Under the pieces are notes generated by a model. It saw nothing but the letters and a program-made list of their open reading frames with translations. It had not been told where the DNA came from and made no database searches. The position numbers and the translations under genes were made by a program. Below are positions 42,015 to 53,518 of a stretch of DNA of 64,000 nt, in pieces. This stretch comes from an uncultured Sutterellaceae bacterium (GTDB taxonomy: Bacteria > Pseudomonadota > Gammaproteobacteria > Burkholderiales > Burkholderiaceae_F), in assembly GCA_902797695.1 (NCBI GenBank), contig CADBTW010000065.1:48087-112086 (forward strand). The letters are read 5' to 3'. Each line of letters opens with the position of its first letter. Position 1 is the stretch's first letter.

Positions 42015-42644
42015 CTACTGCTGCAGGACTTCGGCGCCCTTCGGGATCCGGAACTCGAATGCTCCGGCTGGAATGGCCGGATTTTTCTCGACGCCGGAAA
42101 GCCTGAGGGTCGTCGTCTGCCCGAAGTTGTCCCGCAGGACCATCTCCCCGGGAAGCCCGTTCTGGAAACCGATCAGGATCCGGGTGAAGCTCGAATCACG
42201 GACCTTCGGGACCGCCTCGATCCATTCGAGTCCCGACTCGGCCCTGCCTTCCTTCACGTCGAAATCCCGGCGGAAATCGTTGTTCCCGAAGAGGATCGCG
42301 GCCGGGCTTGCCGGCATCGCGCCGGCGAGGCTCCGAACGGTCACCTGCCTAAGGTCGGGATCCCAGACATAGACCTTCTTGCCGTTGCTCACGATTTCCT
42401 GCCGGTAGGGCTTCTCGTAGCTCCAGAAAAACTTTCCGGGCCGCTCGAAGCGGAAGGTCCCGGACATGGCCTGGGAGGCGGCCTTTCCCTTCCTGTCAAC
42501 GGTCGTCTGGGTGAACGCCCCGGAAGCGGACCTCGTGCCCTTCAGGAAGGACGCGAGCTGGCCTACGCCGCTCGCCCAGGCTTCAGACGGCAGGTAGACG
42601 AGCGCCGCAAGGGCGGCAACCTGGGCGACAAGGCTTTTCAGCAT
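42015..42644 (-). CDS. lolA: Outer-membrane lipoprotein carrier protein LolA
   Basis: Periplasmic chaperone that ferries lipoproteins from LolCDE to LolB. 209 residues with a signal peptide (LKSLVAQVAALAALVYLPSEAWA, cleavage about residue 24). The LolA fold follows, with LASFLKGTRSASGAFTQT, SGTFRFERPGKFFWSYEKPYRQEIVSNGKKVYVWDPDLRQV and a C-terminal FEFRIPKGAEVL. Length is standard. The ATG is inside the last codons of the upstream FtsK-like gene (seven-base overlap), so expression is coupled. ftsK-lolA adjacency is common in proteobacteria; rarA, which often follows, is absent. Confidence 0.95.
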   Translation of the reverse strand: MLKSLVAQVAALAALVYLPSEAWASGVGQLASFLKGTRSASGAFTQTTVDRKGKAASQAMSGTFRFERPGKFFWSYEKPYRQEIVSNGKKVYVWDPDLRQVTVRSLAGAMPASPAAILFGNNDFRRDFDVKEGRAESGLEWIEAVPKVRDSSFTRILIGFQNGLPGEMVLRDNFGQTTTLRLSGVEKNPAIPAGAFEFRIPKGAEVLQQ

Positions 42645-43408
42645 GTTCCTCGATCCTCGGAAAACTGGTTATCCCGCGCAATCCTAACCCTAACTGCAGG
42701 GACCTTCCCGGCCGCGTTCCTGTACAGGGCCTCGTCCGGGCCAAGGCTTTCCGCGCCGAGCACCATCAGGGCCATGACCGAGGACCTGCGGTCCGGGAGC
42801 CGCAGGGCCACCCGGTCCTGGATCTCGGCTTTCAGCCGTGCCGGAAGGGCCTGCGGCGTCGGATCAGTGGCGAGGACGAGAGGGAGCATCCCGCAGGCGC
42901 GGCCGTACCGCGCCGCACCGCATAACCGGTCAAGGAACCGGAGACCAAGGCTACCGGCGGCGGGCAGGTCCTCCAGCACGAAGAGCATGAAGGGCAGCAG
43001 CGGTTTTCCCGAAGACTCGGCGAGGGCGTTGTAGTGGGGCAGGTTCGTCGAACGGACTGAGCGCATCACGTCAAACCGCCTCGCCTGCTCGAGCCTGAAG
43101 GCTTCGAGCGCGGCGGCGATTCCCTCGCTCTTTCCCTCGCTCCAGGTCCCTGGCTCGGCACCGATCCAAGATGGCGCCGTCCTGCCGGCCCAGATCACCT
43201 GCGCGGAACCGGCCCCGGAGGATCGTAGGACGCTTCTGGCAAGCGCCGAGCCAAGGCGGAGCAGTTCGCTCCTGTCAGAGCCCGCGGCTATGACCCCGTG
43301 GCTTTCCTCAAGCTTCAACCGCAAGGGAATTCCGCCGGGGCCTTCTCCGATTGTCATCCGGAAGGCATAGCGATCGAGGTCGATTTGTTCCGGTTCCATC
43401 ACCGTCAT
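42638..43408 (-). CDS. Degenerate FtsK/SpoIIIE motor-domain paralogue (putative pseudo-ATPase)
   Basis: 256 residues, not a named family. By eye it aligns along its length with the FtsK motor of the gene just upstream: RFDVMRSVRSTNLPHYN with RYAVMRRVGVKRFEAYN, FMLFVLEDLPAAG with YIVAVVDELADL, and GMLPLVLATDPTP with GIHLILATQRPST. The stretch after it corresponds to the FtsK arginine-rich VTRYDSQVIMGEPGAENL region. The Walker A loop is lost: residues 43-50 read GSDRSELL where FtsK has GTTGSGKS. There is no membrane or gamma domain. It is intact, starts with ATG, lies 79 bases after ftsK and overlaps lolA. A role as an FtsK partner or regulator is inference. Confidence 0.75.
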   Translation of the reverse strand: MTVMEPEQIDLDRYAFRMTIGEGPGGIPLRLKLEESHGVIAAGSDRSELLRLGSALARSVLRSSGAGSAQVIWAGRTAPSWIGAEPGTWSEGKSEGIAAALEAFRLEQARRFDVMRSVRSTNLPHYNALAESSGKPLLPFMLFVLEDLPAAGSLGLRFLDRLCGAARYGRACGMLPLVLATDPTPQALPARLKAEIQDRVALRLPDRRSSVMALMVLGAESLGPDEALYRNAAGKVPAVRVRIARDNQFSEDRGTC

Positions 43409-43455
43409 TATTTCCAGCTTCCTTGAATGCAGAAAGACAAAGGTTCATTGCGGCC

Positions 43456-43479
43456 GGAAAGGGGACTTGGCCCCTTTCC
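43456..43479 (-). other. Hairpin between ftsK and the FtsK-like gene
   Basis: GGAAAGGGG and CCCCTTTCC, a perfect nine-base stem with a six-base loop, not followed by a T-run. It may protect mRNA ends or mark a processing site rather than terminate. Confidence 0.5.
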
Positions 43480-43487
43480 CGCACGGG

Positions 43488-45902
43488 CTACTCGTGTGAG
43501 GTCGGCGCGAGGATCGTCCGCTTTCCCGACCCGTCAGGCGGAGAGACGATCCCTGCCTTTTCCATCGCCTCGATCAGGTTGGCGGCCCGGTTGTAGCCAA
43601 TCGAAAGATGGCGCTGGACAGAGGAAATCGTGGGCCGCTTCGTGGAAAGGACAATCTCGACCGCCTTGTCGTAAAGCGCGTCCGATTCGCCCCCGGCACG
43701 ATCCGACTGCTCTGCCTCCTCGGGCTTCTCGAGGATTTCATCCTCATAGTCGGGCTCGCCCTTCTTCTTCAGTTCCGCCACGACGTTCTCAACCTCGCGG
43801 TCGGAAACGTAGCAGCCCTGGAGCCTCACCATCGAGCTCATGCCGGGCACCCGGAAAAGCATGTCGCCGTTTCCGATCAGGTTCTCGGCCCCCGGCTCCC
43901 CCATGATCACCTGGGAGTCGTAGCGCGTCACGACCTGGAAGGAAATGTGGGCGGGAATGTTCGCCTTGATGAGCGGGGTCACGACGTCAGTGCTCGGACG
44001 CTGCGTCGCGAGAATCAGGTGAATGCCTGCGGCGCGGGCTTTCTGGGCAAGGCTTGTGATGAGGACTTCCACCTCACGGCGGCTTCCGGCGAGGATCAGG
44101 TCCGCGAGCTCGTCCACGACCGCAACGATGTAGGGCCAGGGCCTGAGGTACGACGGCTCGTCAGGCGTGGTCGAGAAGGGGTCCGTGAGCGGCGTTCCCA
44201 GGTCTTCCGCCTCCCTTACCCTCTCGTTGTACGCCTCGAAGCGCTTGACGCCGACACGCCTCATGACGGCGTACCGGTGGTTCATTTCACGGGTGAGCCA
44301 CTGCAGGGCGTTCACCGCCTTGCTCATGTCGGTGACCACCTGGCAGAGGAGGTTCGGAATGCCTTCGTAAGGCGAGAATTCGACCATCTTCGGGTCGATC
44401 ATCACGAACCGGACCTCGTCAGGCGTCGTCCGGTAAAGGATCGAGAGGATCATCGCGTTGATGCCGACCGACTTCCCCGAACCCGTGGTTCCCGCCACGA
44501 GAAGATGGGGCATTTTCGCGAGGTCGACGACATACGGGTTCCCCGCGATGTCCTTGCCCAGCGCGACCGTGAGCTTCGATTTCGCCTTCGCATAGGCGTC
44601 TGAAGCAAGGATTTCGGAAATCCTCACGGTCTGTCGGACGGCGCTCGGCATTTCAAGCCCCATGCAGGTGGTTCCGGGAAGGCTCATCACCACGCGCAGG
44701 CTCGGCACGCCCAGCGCTCTTGCGAGGTCGTCAGCCACATCGGCAATCTTCGCCCCCTTCACGCCTTCGCCCGGCTGGATCTCGAACTGGGTGATCACCG
44801 GGCCGGGGCGGGCGGAAAGGACCGTCGCCTCGATGCCGAAGCTCTTCAGCTTCGACTCGATGAGGCGGCAGGTGAGGCCAAGGGCGTCTTCGTCAACCGA
44901 ATCGATTCCGGGATCCGGGGGCTCAAGGATGGAAAGCGGAAACTGCGGGCCGGTCTCGGAAAGGCTCCTCACCGGCGGCTTCTCTATCAGGAGCTTTTCC
45001 GCCTCGGTCATTTCAGGGACGTGGGGCTTTTCAGGCTCCTTCTCGCCGGCATCCATCGCCTCGGCGTCAGGGGTCCTCTGCCCGGGAGCCGCCTTCTCAA
45101 TGCTCACTTCGTGCTGCGGGGGCAGCGGCTCGACGCGCTTCTCCTCTCGAACCCGTTCGCCGATCCTGCGATCCTCGGCTTCCTCCTCGTGCTCTGATCC
45201 CCAGTGAAGAACGGAGTCGATCACCGTACCGACCCTTTCGCACAGGTTGAGCCAGGAGAAGCGGAACACGAGGGAAAGGCCGAAAATCAGCAGGATGAGG
45301 AATACCGCGATCGACGGATAAACCCCGAGGACCTGCACCGGGGCCCTGCAGAAGAAATGCCCGAGAAGGCCGCCGGGGCCCGCAGGCATCAGGCCGTAGA
45401 ACCCGAAGTCGAGGAAGCGCTCAAGACACGAGGACCCGAGCATCAGGGCGACGAAACCGACAAGCGAGAGCAGCCAGGAGAGGCCTCCCTCCCGGCGGAA
45501 CTCGGCCGAGGCGAGCCGGGTCGGGAAGGTGCGCGAGAAAAGTGCGAAGGCACCCGCGACGACCGGCCACCAGGAGGAGGCTCCGAACGCGTAGATGAGG
45601 GCGTCGGCGAGCCAGGCTCCGGGCCTTCCCAGCCAGTTCCGGACCTCAGCCACGTTCATCGAGACGGAGAAGCCGGGGTCTGCCGGGCTGTACGAGCCGA
45701 GCGCCGCCGCGAGAAGCAGTAGCGCCGCGAGCCCGGCGAGCCACAGCACCGCGAACCCCGCGCGGACCAGGAACCGCCTGATGAAGGAGAAATCCCGCTT
45801 CTTCACTGGTTCGGGCGGCCGGAGAGACGGTCGGATGTATGGCTGGCCGATCGCCGTGCGGCGGCCCCTTGAGGAAGTTCGGGTTGCTGTTTTCTGAGAC
45901 AT
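43488..45902 (-). CDS. ftsK: DNA translocase FtsK
   Basis: Septum-located translocase that pumps chromosome ends and activates XerCD at dif. 804 residues: an arginine-rich cytoplasmic start, several membrane segments between about residues 45 and 215, a short acidic/proline linker (about 220-330), and the alpha/beta motor. Walker A is GTTGSGKS at 471-478 and the Walker B region contains YIVAVVDELADL. The C-terminal winged-helix gamma domain (about 740-804: RPTISSVQRHLSIGYNRAANLIEAME) reads KOPS. The linker is much shorter than in E. coli (1329 residues in total), as in many betaproteobacteria. ATG at 45900-45902; divergent from trxB. Confidence 0.97.
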   Translation of the reverse strand: MSQKTATRTSSRGRRTAIGQPYIRPSLRPPEPVKKRDFSFIRRFLVRAGFAVLWLAGLAALLLLAAALGSYSPADPGFSVSMNVAEVRNWLGRPGAWLADALIYAFGASSWWPVVAGAFALFSRTFPTRLASAEFRREGGLSWLLSLVGFVALMLGSSCLERFLDFGFYGLMPAGPGGLLGHFFCRAPVQVLGVYPSIAVFLILLIFGLSLVFRFSWLNLCERVGTVIDSVLHWGSEHEEEAEDRRIGERVREEKRVEPLPPQHEVSIEKAAPGQRTPDAEAMDAGEKEPEKPHVPEMTEAEKLLIEKPPVRSLSETGPQFPLSILEPPDPGIDSVDEDALGLTCRLIESKLKSFGIEATVLSARPGPVITQFEIQPGEGVKGAKIADVADDLARALGVPSLRVVMSLPGTTCMGLEMPSAVRQTVRISEILASDAYAKAKSKLTVALGKDIAGNPYVVDLAKMPHLLVAGTTGSGKSVGINAMILSILYRTTPDEVRFVMIDPKMVEFSPYEGIPNLLCQVVTDMSKAVNALQWLTREMNHRYAVMRRVGVKRFEAYNERVREAEDLGTPLTDPFSTTPDEPSYLRPWPYIVAVVDELADLILAGSRREVEVLITSLAQKARAAGIHLILATQRPSTDVVTPLIKANIPAHISFQVVTRYDSQVIMGEPGAENLIGNGDMLFRVPGMSSMVRLQGCYVSDREVENVVAELKKKGEPDYEDEILEKPEEAEQSDRAGGESDALYDKAVEIVLSTKRPTISSVQRHLSIGYNRAANLIEAMEKAGIVSPPDGSGKRTILAPTSHE

Positions 45903-46010
45903 GGATTGAATTATAAAAGGGGGGAGGTTCGGGGCAGTGTGGCCTTCGCTACTCCGGAAAGGCTCTCCCCGAAGTCAAATTTTCTCTAACATTGACGGGA
46001 TACCGATTAG

Positions 46011-46994
<984 letters not shown>

Positions 46995-47005
46995 ATCGGA
47001 AGAAA

Positions 47006-47689
47006 ATGACGACAATCAACAGCTTTTCCGGCCTGAAGGCAGTCCGGAAGGAACTGGCGGAAAAAGCCCGGCTCGCTGAGGAAGAGCGGAAAAAAGCCGC
47101 CGAGGAAAAGGCCCGCCGTTCGCGCGGAGCCCGCTACTTCTATGCCGAGATGGCGGGGATGGGGGTCGAGCCTCTCCGGGCAGGAAAGCTGAAGGGAAGG
47201 GCGGAAGTCTCCAGCCCGAAGCCCGCGCCGATTCCCAGGCAGTCCAAGGAAGAGCACCGCGCGGTGCTCCGCGCGTCGCTATCGGACGAGGTGGACCCCC
47301 TCACGTTCCTGCAGAGCGAGGACGGCAGGTGCTTCTGGCGCGAAGGCCTATCGCCCGACCTCTGCCGGAAGCTCCGGCGAGGCGACTGGACGGTCCAGAA
47401 CCACATCGACCTCCATGGAATGCGGGTGGACCCCGCACGCGAGGCCGTTTTCGGCTTCCTGAAAGCTTCGCAGAAAGCGGGGGCCCGGTGCGTCCGGATC
47501 GTGCACGGGAAGGGCTACGGTAGCGAAGGCCACCAGCCCGTGCTGAAGGAAAAGGTCCGGCGCTGGCTGAAGCAGTGCCGGTGCGTTATGGCGTTCGCCG
47601 AGGCCCCTGAAACCGACGGAGGGGCAGGGGCAGTGCTGGTCCTCCTCGAATCGGTGCCGTACGCCGGCAGGCCCGCGCCGAAGCTCTAG
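47006..47689 (+). CDS. Smr-domain protein (putative endonuclease)
   Basis: 227 residues. The N-terminal half is a charged Ala/Glu/Lys-rich coiled-coil-like stretch (residues about 15-40) and a linker. The C-terminal Smr domain (about 125-210) has HIDLHGMRVDPAREAVFGFL and the conserved VRIVHGKGYGSEG. Stand-alone Smr proteins of this size in proteobacteria (like SmrA/SmrB) nick or cleave nucleic acid; SmrB acts on mRNA in collided ribosomes. Which activity applies here is not visible. GGAAG precedes the ATG; it is cotranscribed with trxB. Confidence 0.88.
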   Translation: MTTINSFSGLKAVRKELAEKARLAEEERKKAAEEKARRSRGARYFYAEMAGMGVEPLRAGKLKGRAEVSSPKPAPIPRQSKEEHRAVLRASLSDEVDPLTFLQSEDGRCFWREGLSPDLCRKLRRGDWTVQNHIDLHGMRVDPAREAVFGFLKASQKAGARCVRIVHGKGYGSEGHQPVLKEKVRRWLKQCRCVMAFAEAPETDGGAGAVLVLLESVPYAGRPAPKL

Positions 47690-47749
47690 GAACAGGGGAT
47701 GCCGGAGGAAAGGCACTTCCGCCTCCCCGCCCGGCGCCGATGAAACGCA

Positions 47750-48499
47750 ATGCTCCTCGCAACCATCATCTTCGCCTGCGTTCTCGCGACAGGGATCGCC
47801 ATCGTCGCCGCACGGGGGCTGAACGAGCGGTTCCTTGACCGTTACGGGGAAAGAATCACCTGCTTCTCGACCGGGCTCCTACTCACGCTCGCGTTCACGC
47901 ACCTGCTGCCAGAAGCCTTCGAGAGCTCCGGAAACCCCCACAGCATCGGCATCACGCTATGGGCCGCATGCTTCGGGCTCCTGATCCTCGAGCAGGTCTT
48001 TGACCTCCATCATCACGGAAAACAGGCCCCGGGGAAGAGGGCCGCGATCGCCCACCGGGGGGCTCTCCCCGTCATCGTCGGCGATTCGCTCCACACATTC
48101 ACGGACGGCATCGTGATCGCAAGTTCTTTCCTCGTCAGCCCCTCGCTCGGCTGGGCAATCACCGCCGGGATCCTGCTGCACGAGATTCCGCAGGAGGTCG
48201 GCGACTACGCCCTTCTCACGCGCTTCGGACTCTCGCGGGACCGCGCCTTCAGGCTCCTTCTCATCGCCGGGGCGGCGGCAGCCACGGGCGGCGTTCTCGG
48301 CTACCTGGTCCTCGACAGAATCCGGGCAATGCTCCCCTACGCGCTCGCGCTGTCCGCGGCGAGTTTCCTCTACATTGCGATGTGCGAACTGGTCCCCCGC
48401 ATCACTGCGGGAGTTTCTGACCGCCGGAGCTTCTGGCGGCTGGCAGTGCTGCTCCTCGCGGGAGCCGCCGTGGCCTTCCTGATCGGGATCGAGCACTAG
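47750..48499 (+). CDS. ZIP-family divalent metal transporter
   Basis: Inner-membrane importer, probably for zinc or another divalent metal. The 249-residue protein has about eight hydrophobic segments. The metal-site helices are clear: GDSLHTFTDGIVIASSF (helix 4, H-x-x-x-D-G) and LLHEIPQEVGDYALL (helix 5, H-E-I-P-x-E-x-G-D). A histidine-containing loop (DLHHHGKQ) lies before them. Length is typical of GufA/ZIP-type bacterial members. The ribosome site is weak. It stands alone after smr, 60 bases on. Confidence 0.9.
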   Translation: MLLATIIFACVLATGIAIVAARGLNERFLDRYGERITCFSTGLLLTLAFTHLLPEAFESSGNPHSIGITLWAACFGLLILEQVFDLHHHGKQAPGKRAAIAHRGALPVIVGDSLHTFTDGIVIASSFLVSPSLGWAITAGILLHEIPQEVGDYALLTRFGLSRDRAFRLLLIAGAAAATGGVLGYLVLDRIRAMLPYALALSAASFLYIAMCELVPRITAGVSDRRSFWRLAVLLLAGAAVAFLIGIEH

Positions 48500-48517
48500 G
48501 CGGCAGCCCGGATCGGG

Positions 48518-50529
<2,012 letters not shown>

Positions 50530-50711
50530 GAATTTTCCTTCGCGCGGGGAAATTCCCCGGTTCCTTATGTCCCGTCTCCGATTCTAGCGGCGGAGAGCCG
50601 GTCGGACTCCGGAAACGGGAAAGGATCCCGCGACCGGTTCCCTGCCTGGCGTTTGCTTCTAAAATGTCGCATTCCTCCCCCTGTGGGTTCAAAAAACGGA
50701 AGCCTCCACGA

Positions 50712-51518
50712 ATGCTCGTCCATCCTCAGTTCGATCCGGTCGCCTTTGCGATCGGGCCGCTTTCCGTCCGCTGGTACGGCCTCATGTACCTCACGGGATT
50801 CGCCTTTTTCTATCTTTTGGGAAGAATCCGCGCAAAAGAAGACTGGCGGGGCATCAGCGGGAAGGACGCGCTCGAGGACCTGCTTTTCTACGGGATCCTC
50901 GGCGTCGTGCTCGGTGGCCGGATCGGGTACTGCCTCTTCTACCAGCCGGGCTACTATCTCTCGCACCCGGCAGAGATCCTCGCGGTCTGGGAGGGCGGCA
51001 TGAGCGTTCACGGCGGGATGATCGGCTGCATACTCGCGATGCTCTACTTCAAGCACGTTCATGGGGTCGGCTTCCTCAGGACGGCGGACTTCGCGATGCC
51101 GCTCGCCCCCGTGGGACTTTTCTTCGGAAGAATCGGAAACTTCATTAACGGGGAGCTCTGGGGCCGGGTAACTTCACCTGACTTCCCGTTCGCCATGGCT
51201 TTCCCGCAGTCAGGCTCCATGTTTCCGAGGCACCCTTCGCAGCTCTACGAGGCAGGGCTCGAGGGGATCGCGCTTTTCGTCATCCTCTGGGCCTATTCGA
51301 GGAAGCCGCGCCCGACAGGCTCGGTCTGCGCGCTCTTCGCGCTTGGGTACGGGATCGCCCGCTTCGTCGTGGAATTCGCCCGCGAGCCTGACAGCTTCCT
51401 CGGGCTCCAGGCATTCGGGCTCTCTCGCGGCCAATGGCTATCGCTGCCTCTCATCATCGCGGGCGCGGCCGTGTTCGTCTGGTCACACCTGAAAGCGCAA
51501 AAGGTCGGCGCCGCCTGA
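50712..51518 (+). CDS. lgt: Prolipoprotein diacylglyceryl transferase
   Basis: Inner-membrane enzyme that attaches diacylglycerol to the lipobox cysteine of lipoproteins such as BamE. About 268 residues with seven hydrophobic segments. It has the essential HGG motif in [10 protein letters not shown] and the Lgt signature [27 protein letters not shown] starts the first region. I prefer ATG 50712 ([12 protein letters not shown]) with GGAAG nine bases upstream; a start 16 codons earlier exists but adds a non-conserved tail. A bidirectional terminator follows. Confidence 0.95.
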   Translation: MLVHPQFDPVAFAIGPLSVRWYGLMYLTGFAFFYLLGRIRAKEDWRGISGKDALEDLLFYGILGVVLGGRIGYCLFYQPGYYLSHPAEILAVWEGGMSVHGGMIGCILAMLYFKHVHGVGFLRTADFAMPLAPVGLFFGRIGNFINGELWGRVTSPDFPFAMAFPQSGSMFPRHPSQLYEAGLEGIALFVILWAYSRKPRPTGSVCALFALGYGIARFVVEFAREPDSFLGLQAFGLSRGQWLSLPLIIAGAAVFVWSHLKAQKVGAA

Positions 51519-51544
51519 TCCCGCAGGGCGAGCGCCGGGAGAAG

Positions 51545-51583
51545 AAAAACCGCACCCTGGGCCATCCAGGATGCGGTTTTTTT
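51545..51583. terminator. Bidirectional terminator between lgt and 6S RNA
   Basis: AACCGCA-CCTGG / CCAGG-TGCGGTT stem with a short loop. On the plus strand it is followed by seven T residues; on the minus strand by TTTTTCTT. Confidence 0.9.
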
Positions 51584-51599
51584 ATGAATCCCCCCGAAG

Positions 51600-51780
51600 C
51601 GGACGCCGGGGCGGGACAAGTATCCTGAACCGAGGGTTCAGGGCGGTCGCCTCCACGGCGGAAATGGTCCGGACATCGCGTGTCCGATGACTCGATCGGC
51701 CTATGAGATCAGCGACCTAGCACGTAGTGCATTGGTTCTGGAACATTGAATCCCACTGGTCCGGCTTCCCGCCCGAGGGG
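51600..51780 (-). ncRNA. ssrS: 6S RNA
   Basis: 6S RNA mimics an open promoter and holds the sigma-70 polymerase in stationary phase. On the minus strand, directly after zapA (its usual partner), the segment has a closing stem CGGGCGGGA (51767-51775) with TCCCGCCCCG (51607-51616). It also has the family 3'-half motif CCCTGAACC-TC-GGTTCAGG (about 51623-51642), and smaller stems between (GGACACGCGATGTCC). Size, about 170-185 bases, is right. A TAGAAT -10-like box lies at 51802-51807 inside the 3' end of zapA. The exact ends are estimates; a covariance search would confirm. Confidence 0.78.
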
Positions 51781-51799
51781 AAAGGAAAAGCTTCTGCTT

Positions 51800-52264
51800 T
51801 TATTCTATGGCATTCTGGCGAACGGAGAGAGGCTCCTCCGGAATCCCCGCCTGCCCGGGCAGGGCAGGCTCGGAAACCGGCCCGGGCACGTCCTCCTGGG
51901 TAGGCGCGGCGGGACCTACGCCGGCGGCTCCACCGCCAAGGGCTTTCTCGCATTTCGCGCGGATTTCCTCGATCCGGCCTGAGGCGTTCTGACAGAGGCC
52001 TTCGAGCGAGGCAAGCTTCGCCGAGGAATCCGCTTCCCTCTCCCTGCTTTCCTTCAGTGCCGCGTCCTTGTCGAAACCGTTCCAGATCAGGTCGAGCGCC
52101 ACCATGACCGCGATCTGGTCGTAGCCGAGAACCTGCCCCGACTTGCGGATCGTGCGCATCCGACGGTCAAGCTCTTCGCCGCAGCGGCGGAGCTTTTCCT
52201 CATTTTCCGGGCTCACCCCAAGGTGATAGACCCGGTCCATGATGCTCAGAGAAAGATCTGACAT
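51800..52264 (-). CDS. zapA: Cell division protein ZapA with C-terminal extension
   Basis: ZapA cross-links FtsZ filaments in the Z ring. The N-terminal 100 residues are typical: LSLSIMDRVYHLGVSPENEEKLRRCGEELDRRM, then a DQIAVMVALDLIW helix and a coiled-coil tetramerisation helix. At 154 residues it has about 50 extra at the C-terminus, rich in Gly, Ala and Pro (GGGAAGVGPAAPTQEDVPGP), likely disordered. The upstream gene encodes a ZapB-like coiled coil and the downstream locus is 6S RNA, as in other betaproteobacteria. Confidence 0.93.
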   Translation of the reverse strand: MSDLSLSIMDRVYHLGVSPENEEKLRRCGEELDRRMRTIRKSGQVLGYDQIAVMVALDLIWNGFDKDAALKESREREADSSAKLASLEGLCQNASGRIEEIRAKCEKALGGGAAGVGPAAPTQEDVPGPVSEPALPGQAGIPEEPLSVRQNAIE

Positions 52265-52305
52265 AGGCTTTCAAAAAGCTTTCAGGAGAAGCCAGAGGGG
52301 AGGGC

Positions 52306-52593
52306 CTAGGCGGCAGCAGGCTGCTCGGCCTGCGGCGCGGCTTCGGCCGGCTCAGATTCGTCAGCCGGCTCGATGTTCGTGTCCTTCGTGAGCTGCTCGA
52401 TCAGGAGGCCGATGCGAATGCCCGTGTCCTCGAGCTTCTGGCGAGTCTGGGCGAGTTCGTCCTTCGTCTGGGCGAGCTCGTCCTGCGTCTCCGCAAGCTG
52501 CTTCTTCAGCTGCTCGTTTTCAGCGTGTGCGTTCCGGTCGCGCTGGACAAGCTGGGTAACGATGGAGTCAAGCGCATCAAGTTGTTCTTGCAT
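52306..52593 (-). CDS. ZapB-like coiled-coil cell division protein
   Basis: A 95-residue protein that is almost entirely one coiled coil: leucines and Gln/Glu/Lys in heptads across residues 1-70, with two near-identical ELAQT units at about 38-50 (DELAQTKDELAQTRQK). A short acidic, Ala/Pro tail follows. This matches the small coiled-coil family encoded just before zapA in many beta- and gammaproteobacteria and considered ZapB-like. Its function as a ZapA partner is inferred from position and form. ATG at 52591-52593; the spacing to zapA is 41 bases. Confidence 0.75.
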   Translation of the reverse strand: MQEQLDALDSIVTQLVQRDRNAHAENEQLKKQLAETQDELAQTKDELAQTRQKLEDTGIRIGLLIEQLTKDTNIEPADESEPAEAAPQAEQPAAA

Positions 52594-52703
52594 TTTTTGC
52601 TGCCCTACATGTAAAAGAGGAAATCCTGCGGAATGCTGCCGGTTTCCGTTTTTTCGGGAGAATCCCCGCAGCCCCTTCCGAAGGGGGAAATCTGATTTTC
52701 GGC

Positions 52704-53501
52704 CTAGCGGCCGATCCCAAGGACGTCAGCCATGGTGTAGCACCCCGGCTTCTGCTTCACAAGGAACCTCGCCGCGACAAGCGCGCCGGAGGCATAGCCC
52801 TCGCGGGTCGTGCTGCGGTGGGTTATCTCCACCTGCTCGCCGGTTCCCGCGAATACCACGGTATGAACGCCAACGACATCGCCGCCACGAAGTGCCGCGA
52901 AGCCTATTGTCCCATCCTTTCGGGGTCCTGTGTGGCCTTCGCGTGAAAGAACCGCGACGTCCTCGAATTTCTGGCCCCGCGCGCGGGCGACGGAGCGCCC
53001 CATTTCAAGCGCCGTTCCGGAGGGGGCGTCGACCTTGTTCCTGTGATGCATCTCGACGATTTCAACGTCGGTTCCGGAAAGAAGCTTCGCGGCTTCAGCG
53101 ATCAGCTGGAAAACTGCGTTGACGCCGACCGAGGTGTTCGGCGCGAGGATCATCGCCGCCTTCTTCCCGGCCTTCCGGATCGCTTCCTTCCCTTCCGGGG
53201 AGAAGCCGGTCGTGCCAATCACCGCGGGAATCCCCGCTTCCGCGCAGACCGGAAGATACTTCAGCGTTGCCTCGGGCCTCGAAAAGTCGATGAGCACGTC
53301 GCAGCCCCGGATCGCTTCCGGGTCCGCCGTCACGGCAACGCCTGTCCGGATTCCGGACGGAAGCCCGGCGTCGTTCCCGATCGCGCCGCTTCCCTCGTGC
53401 CCGAGCGCCGCGAAGAGCTCCATGTCGGGAGCCGAGGAAACGGCCTTCACGAGCATCTGCCCCATGCGGCCGGAAACGCCTGAAATCGCAACCTTGATCA
53501 T
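52704..53501 (-). CDS. dapB: 4-hydroxy-tetrahydrodipicolinate reductase
   Basis: NAD(P)H-dependent step of lysine and diaminopimelate synthesis. The 265-residue protein starts with the Rossmann loop VAISGVSGRMGQ. It has DFSRPEATL, IGTTGF, NTSVGVN and the catalytic segment EMHHRNKVDAPSGTAL, with the histidine pair and lysine. Length is standard (about 265-273). ATG at 53499-53501. It lies 17 bases after bamE on the same strand, a regular betaproteobacterial pair (bamE-dapB). Confidence 0.97.
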   Translation of the reverse strand: MIKVAISGVSGRMGQMLVKAVSSAPDMELFAALGHEGSGAIGNDAGLPSGIRTGVAVTADPEAIRGCDVLIDFSRPEATLKYLPVCAEAGIPAVIGTTGFSPEGKEAIRKAGKKAAMILAPNTSVGVNAVFQLIAEAAKLLSGTDVEIVEMHHRNKVDAPSGTALEMGRSVARARGQKFEDVAVLSREGHTGPRKDGTIGFAALRGGDVVGVHTVVFAGTGEQVEITHRSTTREGYASGALVAARFLVKQKPGCYTMADVLGIGR

Positions 53502-53518
53502 TTTTTTGGATACCTGCC

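Noticed and set aside
42638-43487. The FtsK-like gene as a frameshifted piece of ftsK
   Set aside because: FtsK ends with a complete gamma domain and stop, and the second gene repeats motor sequence in diverged form with its own start, so it is a paralogue and not a broken end.
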